Translations under genes and position numbers: made by a program
Notes under the pieces: generated by a model
The model's input: the letters and a program-made list of their open reading frames with translations, nothing else
What the model was told of the DNA's origin: nothing
The model's database searches: none
Assembly (NCBI RefSeq): GCF_032854445.1
Contig: NC_088295.1
Location: forward strand, 21,689,385 to 21,749,384
From: Liolophura sinensis
Taxonomy: Eukaryota; Mollusca; Polyplacophora; Chitonida; Chitonidae
DNA: 60,000 bases
Reading direction: 5' to 3'
In this document: piece after piece, positions 1 through 12,200 of the stretch
Numbering within the stretch: the stretch's first letter is position 1
Layout: every line of letters begins with the position of its first letter

Positions 1-172
1 GTCGCCATTAATGTCACAATCTGGTTATGAAAGTGTATACAGCTGTATTCTACTATATTCATTCCAACATTCGATATTATTGCGGTACACGGAGGGCATC
101 TACAGACATACTTAGATGTACACTAATCACATAATCCTTTAATTAACAGTTCCTTTTCAAACCCGACCTTAC
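1..172 (-). other. Partial intron after ADAMTS exon 17
   Basis: Starts at the exon 17 donor and runs off the window. No further exon, repeat or motif was recognised. Confidence 0.6.
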
Positions 173-262
173 CAATGTCATCTGCCGATTTCACAGTCTC
201 CGTTATTTTGATGTCCCTTGCTCCAGTTGGTAATGTTGTTACCTGTTCATACGATCCATACA
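173..262 (-). CDS. ADAMTS exon 17: start of spacer domain
   Basis: A 90-nt exon (phase 1 in and out) with acceptor TTTTTCAG and donor GTAAGG. It reads [20 protein letters not shown], matching the spacer opening G-Y-x-x-V-x-x-I-P-x-G-A-x-x-I-x-I. It joins exon 16 directly in phase. The rest of the gene is beyond the left edge. Confidence 0.88.
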
Positions 263-3200
263 CTGAAAAATAAACCGTGTAAAGTGATTTCCCTTGGTAC
301 ACTAAACAAATAACAACATTAAATTTAATTTCACTGAAATTTTAACCGCCTATTTAGGTTGATCCGATTTATGGAAACGCGACCGAGTGTGCAGCTTGAT
401 TAGTCTCTTACCCATGCCACGAGGCATTCTGGCGTGCTCTTATGAGGTATGAGGTATTAGCATGTGATGTGACTGTAAATGCCTTCTTAAAAACTGAACA
501 AAAAGTGTATCCCACTTGATCTGCTTAAAACACAGTGACATCTTGTCGTTAATTCTTACCATATATGATCAGGAAATTGAAATATAGTACCTAATGCACC
601 TCTTGGATCATAATTTCCCATTGTAATATAAAACTTTTCTCGCCTAAAGTAATTTGAACCTTCTCTGTGTAGTCAGTGAGATCTGTGGTCAATTTAACTT
701 GGACCCAAGACGCCGCAGCAGGGGGAAACTGTACCCCAATCTTTGTTTCCAACGGATATTTTCCCATTGCTACAAAACTTCAAATATTCAAAACCACTTA
801 TGAATGTTTCACTTACCTTTCTTTTTGGGGGTTTTGTACAAATCTTTGACCATGTGACAACTGGTACTTTTTCCGCCACACACTCCGCATGCGTCAAACG
901 ACTTCTTGGACCGTATCTTTCCATCACATCCTACGCGCTGTTAAGACAGGGAGACTATTAAGCCTTTATTAAGAGGGTAAATGCCTTCCGTCTAAGTTTC
1001 CAAAATAACATTGCTGGCTTCACACGTAAGGCTATGTCAACAATTAGTTTGTGTCAGTTTGAAATAAACGATGTATTTTTGTGTTTTCTGACATATATGT
1101 ATCCTGAAGTTATTGGCAAAGCAAATTTGTGTTGTAAGTTGTAGTCAGTTTATCTTTTGGCTTAGCGGTGATCCAAAACCTGACCATCTGAGCACTATTG
1201 TTACTTACAGAAGATTGGTTGTCCTGCCTAATATGTCCTTGAACATAAACCCTTTCCACCATACTTACACGACATCTCCCACGAACGCAGATGTTGCCCG
1301 CATCTTCGTAAGTACACCGTATACCGTCTATCACGTCTCCGTCTGTCTTCAAGATGTCCCCTGTTTGCTCTGACACGCATGCCACCTTACAGTAGCTAGA
1401 CACTACAAGAGAGACCAAGTCTGGGGTGAGATTTAGAAACTGCTTTACCTTCTTGCATATCAATAAGTTTTAAATAGCATCGGGAATAGAATGATATTGA
1501 CTTGATAGGCACCAGATGATAATCTGAAATCAACATTTTTATTTTCGAGATTCAATATGTGATACTACTTTTACTCAGTCAAGATCACTGTCTAGTAAAG
1601 CTGTTGTTCCTAAACAATATTATTCTATTCAAATATCCACATGTTTTAGAGTGCTAAATGTAATGTCTCCCAAGCCTTTAAACGACAGTGCCAATAATGG
1701 TTAAAGTACATTTGCACACCGGGTCAGCGATGCTGTTTTTTGTTGGTTGCGCCCTTGTGGTTAGGTTAAACGTGTCCCATTTCCGGTAAGTAAGGAAGAA
1801 GCAGGTTGCCGCCATCATGCCTGTGGTGTTCACCATTGTTGTGGCGGGCGGCGTGGTGGGTTGTGGCCTAGATTTAAACCCATAATTCTCTGAAAGTAGC
1901 TGTTCAGTACAAGTTGTTGTCTTACTATGGTGATAAACGGACAATTTAGCCCTTACACAACATGGCCGCCACCTGTCTGTTGGCTGGCAGGAAGTACACA
2001 CCTTTACGTGTATTGAGTGCAAGTGTGACTTACCATCATGTTCCAATACAACACAATGGAGAGGACAATTTACTTACATCAACACCGTGAAATTCTTGCA
2101 AGGTATGATTTTATTTTGTGTTTTGCCAAAATAGGCAGAAATTGTGTCTTACATAAACCCATCAGATGCGAAAATTATATCTTAGATGCATTTCAATTTA
2201 TCTGTGATACATACATACTTTACCTTACAATGTCCGCGGTTCAGTGATCTGTGTCACCTGGCCTGAAGTCTTTTTCTGTATTCTGTTGTAGTCAGTTAAT
2301 CATAAGTTGTCTGATAGGATTAACATATGTACTGTACCTTGGCTTGTTACAAAGAATGCCTTATAGAATTATGACCTGCTAACTATCGGTTTAAAGTTCG
2401 AAATACAGCTGATCAAATCCTACTCTTTAACTCGGTCTACATATACGTCCCATGTACATTACTTTAGTGTACCTTCCTTGTATCTGCATGTATATCCAAG
2501 GATCAGATATAATACTGTACATGAAGCCGCGCCTACGTACAAAACATTACCCATCATCTATGTGGGACCTCAACTTGATCCTAGTTATCAAGGTATCAGT
2601 TTACTCACTTTCACCTTACAAATGCATGATGGGCGACACCTTCGACTACCTGTAATAGGTTACACATTTACTCAAATTCATCGTCTTGCAATGAATTTGA
2701 AATGAAATACATGACGCCTTACTCATGTTCATCGTCCTGTAATATGTGACGCTTTACACATCTTCATTGTTTTGTGTTAAAAGGTGACATGAGTCACAAT
2801 AAATTGCCCATTAACAGATGGCGACACATCTCACCATCACGTCTTGTGGTAGATGGCTACACCTAACTCACGATCATCTGTCCCATGGTGGATGGCGACA
2901 CCTAACTCATCATCATCTATCTCGTGATAGAAGGGGACACTCACCATCATCTTCGTGATAAATTTACCCAACTTACCTACATCTGTCTCGTGATGGAGGC
3001 GACATCTAACTCACCATTATCTGTCTTGTCGTCTGTCTTGTGATAAAGACTAGGTCTCAAAACCATCTGTCTTGCGATAAAAGACAAGGCCTAACTCACC
3101 ACCATATGTCTTGTGATAGAAGGCGACCCCTATCTCACCATCATCTGTCCTGTGATAAAATATGAGGCCTAACTCACCATCATCTTGCTGGTACGGCATC

Positions 3201-6200
3201 CAATTATGCTGTTTGTCTTCAGGTATTCCAAAATTGAAATTATTGCACATATCGGCTCTTAAGTCTCGTCCTATCCCACATGGCTGAAATTTTCCAGACA
3301 CAAAGGAAATATCAGGACATCAGGACATCACTCCTAAGTCTGTGAACGTTTTTACCTCGTCAATAAAACTGCGTTCACTAACTAGTCAGTGTTGCATTAG
3401 ACAACTCAATCCTGTACAGGTTTGCTAAACTTTGAACATGCTGCGAAATACCCTAGACAGGTATGACAGGATGACAATGTCACTTTACTCCAGGAGTTTC
3501 AAACCAGTTGGTAGTGCTCGGTCAAGTGAACAAGCGTAGTATTGATAAAAACTGAGTGATAATTTCACTAGGATTCATATTTATTTGTTTATTTGATTAG
3601 TGTTTTACGTACTCAGGAATATTTCACTTATACGACGGCGGCCAGCATTATGGTGAAAGGAAACCAGAGCCCTCGGGGAAACCCACGACCATCCGCAGGT
3701 TGCTGGCAAACCTCCCACGTACGGCCAGAGAGGAAGCCAGTATGAGCTGGACTTGAACTCACAGCGATTGCATTGGTGAAAGGCTCCTGAGTCATTACGC
3801 TGCGCTAGCGCGCTAACCAAATGAGCCACTAGGATTCCTAGATATTGCACTTACCACATCAAGGTTGCACGTTCTATACTGCTCAAAGTTTCCTTCACAG
3901 GACTTTCCACCGAACGCTGGACTACACAGAAAAGAAACAGATGAAAAATAATAATAGTTTACGAAAGATCAAGATAATGGTAAATAATTAGAATTTTATA
4001 CAATGATGCCCACATGCCTGTGCCCCCCAAATTATTGGATTTTGAAATTCTTTATTTTCTTTAGATCATAATGGGCTCTTTTACGAAGTCTTTTTACATA
4101 GTGAAAAAGTCGCTCATCTTTGTCTGTCATTTAAATGTCAGGCCCCCAGTGTTACATTTGGAACCACGACTTCTAAAACTCGGCACACTGACTTCTGATC
4201 TTTTATATTTTTTTTGTCAGTTTTCGTCTCCGTACCCTTTTAGAGGGAGCATGTCGCTGTTACGCCTCTTTACTGTTTAAACCCCATGTTTCAGCCACCC
4301 AAATTTAAATGTCTCCCCAAGAGTACGTCTCTGGCTATCTAACGTCACACAGCCTTCAGAGACTCGGAGTCGCTTGGACACTCGCCAAATGTGTTAGGGT
4401 AAGTTGATACAGCTTTCATGTTTACCATGTCACCTTTACGGGTCTATACCCTTCAGTGGCCATCTCTCGATGCCCGAAATGCTTGAGATCTCATCTACGG
4501 CATTCTTGAGTCACGGAGCTTCCGGTGCCTAGGCAGCCCCTGGACATTCGCCTAATGTGCTGCGATAGATGTCCCTCCCACAGACCCACTTTTAATTCCC
4601 TTTCGACGCCACTGTTATATAATGTTAAACAGATGATCGTTAACAAATGTATATCTGAAACGATTAGCTCTTTTCTTCAGTTTATAAATTATTCGGGTTC
4701 ACTTTGGCTGGGTCTGTTGGAACTCACGCCGGATTGTCACATCGTCTATGCCGGTATTTGATTCCGATGCCACAAGGTGTGGAGCAATGTCCCCAATCGC
4801 CCCACGACGACCAGTTACCATCCTCGGGGATCACATCATCCTCATACTGACAACGGCCGCTGACACAATACTGAAAATTGAAAGTACCAACAAATATAAA
4901 GGTTGCTTCTACCTTTACACGTGAAACATGACGTTTATTACTTGTCTGCATTACTCAAGAACAATAATCCCAGATTTATTCAAGCAGAGTTTACTGTGTA
5001 ACAATATGCACAAAGCATAACCTTAGTCTACCAATCCAGAAGACTTTACTAATTTATTTATTAACATTTAGACTTTTAAAATCTAAGTTCACGCTTTATA
5101 GGAACCAATATTAGTGGCCAAAAAAGAACATCTATAAAACAGACGTTGCCAAACAACGTTACATACAGGCAGCAAACAGCTCCACAAACTAGCATCTTTC
5201 CTCTCCGCTGACGTTGGGGATAATTGGTTATTATTATGCAGGGGTTCCAAGTTTCTAAGACAGTTTTCATTTCGAGTATTCCTTTAAGCTGGCACAACTC
5301 CATGTTGTTAGTAAAATTCAAACTGACTTAACACGAGACATTCCCTGTTGTTGAGAGTATAAGAGGCTGTAGCATTTCCGATTATCTCTTCTTGCCAACA
5401 ACTTGTGTATTTAGATCTACCGCAAGAAATGACTTTGGGTAATGCTGTGGACAATGTTATTTCTCCCGACAACATTTATATGGTTTAGGTTAGCTTCGAT
5501 TAAAAAGCTTATTGTTGTCTTTTCATTTCAGGTTTGGAGTCATGCCAACTTCATGTTCAGCCTGTATTCTGAGTAGTAAAAATTCCCCTTAGGGTTAGGG
5601 GCTGTATAAGCATCCATATCTATTACATTAATATGGCGCTTTTATGAACAGTTGAAATCGAAGCTCGACCGACATACTATGTTTGTTTTCGAACTGGAAA
5701 GTGTTAAAATTTGAATTATCAAGCCTTGAATTATCCACACAATTCTCACAATACTGGTGACTTTTTCTGTCTTACATGGTACCGTGTAACTCTATTTACT
5801 GTTTATATGTTATTTCTTAGATATTCCTTTGGGAGCTAGTTTATAATATTTTAGACTGTTTTGGAAATGGGCTTTGGGATTATCGACTTTGAACGCCTTT
5901 CATAGTTTACGAGTGATATACGAATATGGGACTTGACGCTCAGACTTCCTCGATATTATGGATATAAAGTTAATTTCGGTAGGTTTTATACGTTTTAACT
6001 TGTCTAGCACTTCAAAACTGTTAGATTAAAACTGATGAATTAACAATAAGTCAGTATGAATTATAGGCAAAATAAACGCTTTGCATGCAAAAGACTATAC
6101 TGTAAAAATGTTAGAAATTGGAACACAAGGAAGAATGCAGTTCATCATTACGTATGGTGCAGGAAAATTGTAACATACAACGACCGCACAAAACACGCAC

Positions 6201-9200
6201 ACTCCACACTACTAAGGCGTAACTCAAGCTAACGTCCTCTACTGAATTAGTCCAAGTACATGTAAGTCATTGTCACTCCGGAGCACGACAAAATTCCCCG
6301 TCGGACTGCAGGGAGTCCGTGGTGGGATGGGGTCTAACATGTACCTGATTCCTCCGTCTCACCTTCCTCTCTCTCATACGCCATCGCTGCCAGGGACCTA
6401 CCTGAAGGTCTCCACACTTCGTACCTTCCAAGGGAGGCCCGCCTTTTGTTTTACATAGCAGTGGGCGGCGCTTCTCCGAGCACCAAAGCATAGGACACTG
6501 GTCTCGATGATGATACTGGGGAGAGTGATGAAGACAGTCTGTCTGAGAACGATATAGCTGTATGGCAACATGACATCAAGCAATCGCTCTGTGACTATAA
6601 TGTTTGTTGTTTCAAACATTCATCGTTTCACGAGATTCTCGTAGATGAAAGTTTTTGCCAAGTTCTATGAAATCTTGCATTTCTTGCATTTTCCATACTT
6701 TTCTTCCATATTGTGATAACACACCTTACACGTTGCATAACACGACCTACACAGTAACAGTTTCTTTCTGGGCATTTATCATTTACAAACAGTATATTTT
6801 GGTAAGTAAGGCAAGGTACAATAGGATGGTTTATCATTACAAGGCTACAAATTTTTTTGAATATTTACCGCTGTAAATTTCTTTTAAAACTTCTGCATCC
6901 CTAAAACACATTCCAAAGGTATACGTACAGCTTCACAGAGAGAAAACTGTTCACCAAATTCCTGACGACACTGTTCATCCAAAGACCAGATCTTTCCCAT
7001 CGGATCCGGTAACTTCTCCCACTTCTGCTCTCCTGGCTTGTCGTCAAGGCACGTTATGCCTCTGAAATTGGAAACTTTGATCGTGCATCTCAGTGGCATA
7101 ATGGATGTAAAGAAATCAACAGTAAGGGTGACCATGAGAAAACAATTTGATTGAGCAAAGCTTTCCGACTCCGCTAGACAATTAAAGGTATGACTACTGC
7201 AGGGATAGTGTGTAGTAAAGGAACTAGTACGGTAAGGCGGAGAATCGGCCCCTGATAGGTAAGATAAGAAAGTGTAAATTTCAAAATCCCAGCACAGTTC
7301 TGTTAATTTCGGAATCAGAAGTATAAAACTTGGTCGAAACACTCATGAAAGGTACAATTCCATAAAAGAGATTGTTGCTTAGTGATAACCCTCCAAAATT
7401 GCACTTAAAACACCAATTTTTCGTTAAAACGAGGCACTTTGTTTTTAATTTACAGTATGAAGATCAACGTTAACCAGAAAAATATCTTCATATTTCTTCA
7501 TGTGTGTGTTTCTACCTGTTGCCAATGGATTCGTTTTGGTCAACGTTTGTCTTCATATGTAAAACATAAACGTTATAATGTGATGAGTTTTGTCATAATT
7601 TAGTAAGTTTAAAATCTGTATTTCTGCCGTGGTCTATCGGGCATCCTCCACTGTACAGTGGAGTAACGAAGTCACTGCGGAGAAAACGTTACATATCGGA
7701 GAGGAGTTCGAATCTTTGTGATTCTTTTGTTATTTGGAAACATACTTTTGTGTGAGTAAAGATAAAGGCCGCAACTATAGCGACATCATACGTGAATCCT
7801 GGTTAAGAATACATGTGGTACACTAGCTAACATTAATATTAACATGTTATGCGTAGAGAAAGTATAAGGCTGACAGTTACATTTGCTATATATTTATTTA
7901 ATCTCAAAAATTTTTCAGAAAGTTACATTTGTAGTGCTGTGATTTTCATAACTGTACAGTGTCGAATGCGAAAAAAAAGATATTTCAGTGTGACTGGAGC
8001 TGGCTACAGTTTTTCGATTTTATGACCTATACATCGCTTCAGTGCATGTTTGGAGCTATATTCGCCGTATGCTTGACATACAACAGGAAAAGACGAGTAA
8101 AACAGAACTAAAAAAAGTAGCCTTACGTGCAGCTATCACCCACAGCTACAGTCAGTTTCACTACTCGGGGTCCACAGATTCTTGCACTGGGGCGGATTCC
8201 CCGCCTTACCATACCACGTCCTTTGTCATAGAGACTTTGTGAGTCATATTTTTATATGTTTAGTAATGGTGTGGAAAGATATGTGATATGGCTCACCTAA
8301 TTCTCCCAGTCATTTGAACTCGACTGCACTCTGTCCAGAAGTACCGATTAAAGGCAGATTCCATAAGAGGTGCCATGATACTACCGTGATAGGATGGCCC
8401 ATGGCAACTGTTACCTTGTCCGTCGTGAAGCAGTCCAAACCTGATGCGAAATGATAAGTTTTGAAGTTCGTAATTCTCAACCATATCTACAGGTCACAAA
8501 CTTTTACCTCAAAATGGCAAATATCATTTATTTTCGGAATTTTAGAGAAATATAACAAGATATAAATCTGTTTTTAATAGACATGGCATCAGAAATTTTG
8601 ACAAGGAAACGACATTATCTGATCATATATGAACATAGCTTAGCTAGTGTGTAAGCGTGGAAAACATGTTCAGTTTGATGCTATATAACTGCCACCATGG
8701 CACAGGACTCAGTGAATGGATCCACCACATCCACTGTCCTTCCACCCAACCTTTCACCTGACAACGTTACTTTTTCATTCCATTTCCGGTGGTGACGTTA
8801 TTACGTTACAAAACAATTGAATATTTGTGACCAATTTGTGGGACATCCGGTTGGCCTACTTACAACAATATTGATTACGATTGGTCACGTGCGTGTTCTG
8901 GATTGACAGTTCGGAAAGGTCTATATAGGATATATCTTACGTGTGAGCAGTCTCGTGGGCCATGACAAATCCTGAGCTGAGGCCTTCATCTTTGATAATG
9001 GCACAACTCCTCGTGGGGTAACATAGACCTGTCACCGGGGCGTAACCTGGAAACAGAAAAGAAGCAATGGCGGCCGAACTGTTCTAAGCTAGCAACTACC
9101 CGCTGGTTTACTGTGCATCCAGAACGCTGTCTCTTCTGTTAGCTTTATATAATGCCTTCTTCGATTCTGTGAAGTATTAAAGTGAACAGACTTTACGGTG

Positions 9201-12200
9201 TGCCACTTTATCAGCCTTCTACTGTAACGCTAATTTTTAAAGGAGCGTTAAAACTTTGTGTCAAAAAACAAGTTTGTATATACGCTATTTTAGTGGGGTA
9301 TTTAGAATTTCCTTGATGACTATGTCTCTGAACCTTACCAGCGGGTCCGATGTCCTTCCTGGTGACGTATATGGCAATGTCATGATTGCTGGGATCGTTA
9401 GGGTCATATCTATTCTGCAAACTGGAGGCCCATCGACAAAACAGCTGTAGCGTCAGTGCTATATGGTTGTTCCTCCTTACCATCGGACGGGCCTGAAATA
9501 TTGAATGTACATTATCATATACTTCAGATTATTGGAATTTCACAGGTTTCTTGAGTTGTATACATTTTAAAGTATATTTAGAGTGCATATCAATGAAAAG
9601 TCACTGTTTTCACTGTTACTCTTTTTTATATTGGTTGGATTTGTCCTTACTGTAGCGTCGTCCATGACCTTCAGCCGAACGAGAACAACTCTGATATCAA
9701 CGCCTAGAGTACCGTGTTGATAGGCCATGTTCATCTGAAATGAGACCAGCAAACATGTTCATTACACCCTTAAAATAACATGTACTAAACACGTTTAATA
9801 TTCTATAAGCCTAGATTGTTGGTCATGTACAGGAAAGATTTCCTAAATACCTTTAGGTCTGTTTTGTTATGATAATTCGTGAATGATTAAATAATTAATA
9901 AAAATAATTACCCAAACACATTTAATCCCTAGATTGTCTCAATCTGGTACCGGTGTAAACCACAGATTGTTAGTCATGTATAGAGAATATTTTCTTAAAG
10001 CGTTCATACACTTACTACGATCAACCTAACTAATACAGATATTATTTTATTCATAATTGTACTTTCTACATTCCGCATCCACAGTAGATACTGTTCATAG
10101 TTGTACTTACTACATTCAACAACATCAGTAGATACTGCTCATTGTTGTACTTACTACATTCAGCATCCCTAGTAGATACTGCTCATTGTTGTACTTACTA
10201 CATTCAGCATCCACAGTAGATACTGTTCATAGTTGTACTTACAACATTCAGCATCCCTAGTAGATACTGCTCATTGTTGTACTTACTACATTCAGCATCC
10301 CTAGTAGATACTGCTCATTGTTGTACTTACTACATTCAGCATCCCTAGTAGATACTGCTCATTGTTGTACTTACTACATTCAGCATCCACAGTAGATACT
10401 GTTCATAGTTGTACTTACTACATTCAACAACATCAGTAGATACTATTCATAGTTGTACTTACTACATTCAGCATCCCCAGTAGATACTGCTCATTGTTGT
10501 ACTTACAACATTCAGCATCCCCAGTAGATACTGTTCATAGTTGTACTTACTACATTCAACAACATCAGTAGATACTGCTCATAGTTGTACTTACTACATT
10601 CAGCAACCTCAGTAGATACTGTTCATTGTTGTACTTACTACATTCAGCATCCCCAGTAGATACTGTTCATAGTTGTACTTACTACATTCAACAACATCAG
10701 TAGATACTGCTCATAGTTGTACTTACTACATTCAGCAACCTCAGTAGATACTGCTCATAGTTGTACTTACTACATTCAGCATCCACAGTAGATACTGCTC
10801 ATTGTTGTACTTACTACATTCAGCATCCCTAGTAGATACTGCTCATTGTTGTACTTACTACATTCAGCAAGCTCAGTAGATACTGCTCATAGTTGTACTT
10901 ACTACATTTAGCATCCCTAGTAGATACTGCTCATGGTTGTACTTACTACATTCAGCATCCCTAGTAGATACTGCTCATAGTTGTACTTACTGCATTCAGC
11001 ATCCCCAGTAGATACTGTTCATAGTTGTACTTACTACATTCAGCAGCCCCAGTAGATACTGTTCATAGTTGTACTTACAACATTCAACATCCCTAGTACA
11101 TACTGTTCATAGTTGTACTTACAACATTCAGCATCCCCAGTAGATACTGCTCATACTTGTCCTTGCCGTGGAACTTGACCACTGTGGAATCACAGGCTAA
11201 CATCACCTCCAAGTACTTTACGTCACCTGTGCTCCTTTTCTTCCGGAACGATTCTGGTGAGCGACGGACACGTCGGCCTGTTTAGGAAACAGTGGAACTG
11301 TTAGGCTGTGATATCTTTGTACTTACAGAGCAAAAGGTTGCACAACAGTTATTAGTAAACGTTTCTTACCGATAGACATCTAACAAAGCGTCCTATTGTG
11401 AGAATCTACATTTGACTTTGACCAGGAGTTTCGTGTTTACTACTGTCATCATGTGTTTTGTAGATTTGCTTTCACAGAACATAATAAATAACAAAAATGG
11501 TTTTTAGTTAAGACAGAATTTGCTTGAGAGCAAGAGGCATTCACACAGTTACATTATGGTAGAGCGTCCGCTTCGGGACCGGTAGATCCAGGATCAATCC
11601 TTGATCGAGTCACACCTAAGACTTTAAAAGAGGAAGTTGTAACTTCCTCGCTTGGCGTTCAGCATGAAGGGGATAGTGCAACGACTGGTTGACCCGTATC
11701 AGTATAATGGCTCGGGCGGGGCAGCTTACTTGCCTTCGGTAAGTCGTCTCAGTGATGCAGCACTAAATAAAAGAGCGGTGGAAATCCGTCCTGCAACAAG
11801 GAGGCACATTACACGTACATGCACCCTAATGATTCCTTCGTCGTCATATGACTGAAAAATTGTTGAGTACGACGTTAAACCCCAATCACTCACTCACTCA
11901 CTCACAGTTACATTATACAGAGCTGACATTTCTTTTATACCATCGCATCACATGTCCGTTTTTTGTCACCAACCGTGATTTCGCTTTTTTAAGTGGGCCC
12001 GTTTCTGTCTGTTGGTGGTAGTTGTTATGACGTGTCGGTTTTTCTGCTGGTCAGTGGCTGCTGGTTCCAGAGTTAACTCTTCCTCGTCTGTGTGTATGAA
12101 CCCATTCTGAAGAACAAATGATACGTTGCCATCAGATGCAACGTAAACAGTGTGCAGCAAATTTACACCTTTGCCAGGAAACACAAAGTGCATCTACATC

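Noticed and set aside
3605-3850. ORF over the SINE as a coding sequence
   Set aside because: It is translation of the SINE body. The same phrase recurs in the other SINE copies.
7625-7725. A functional tRNA gene
   Set aside because: A- and B-box-like strings are present but no acceptor stem or anticodon loop could be folded.
10051-11160. CRISPR-like array
   Set aside because: Units are directly adjacent with no unique spacers, and the sequence is clearly a eukaryotic exon-intron minisatellite.
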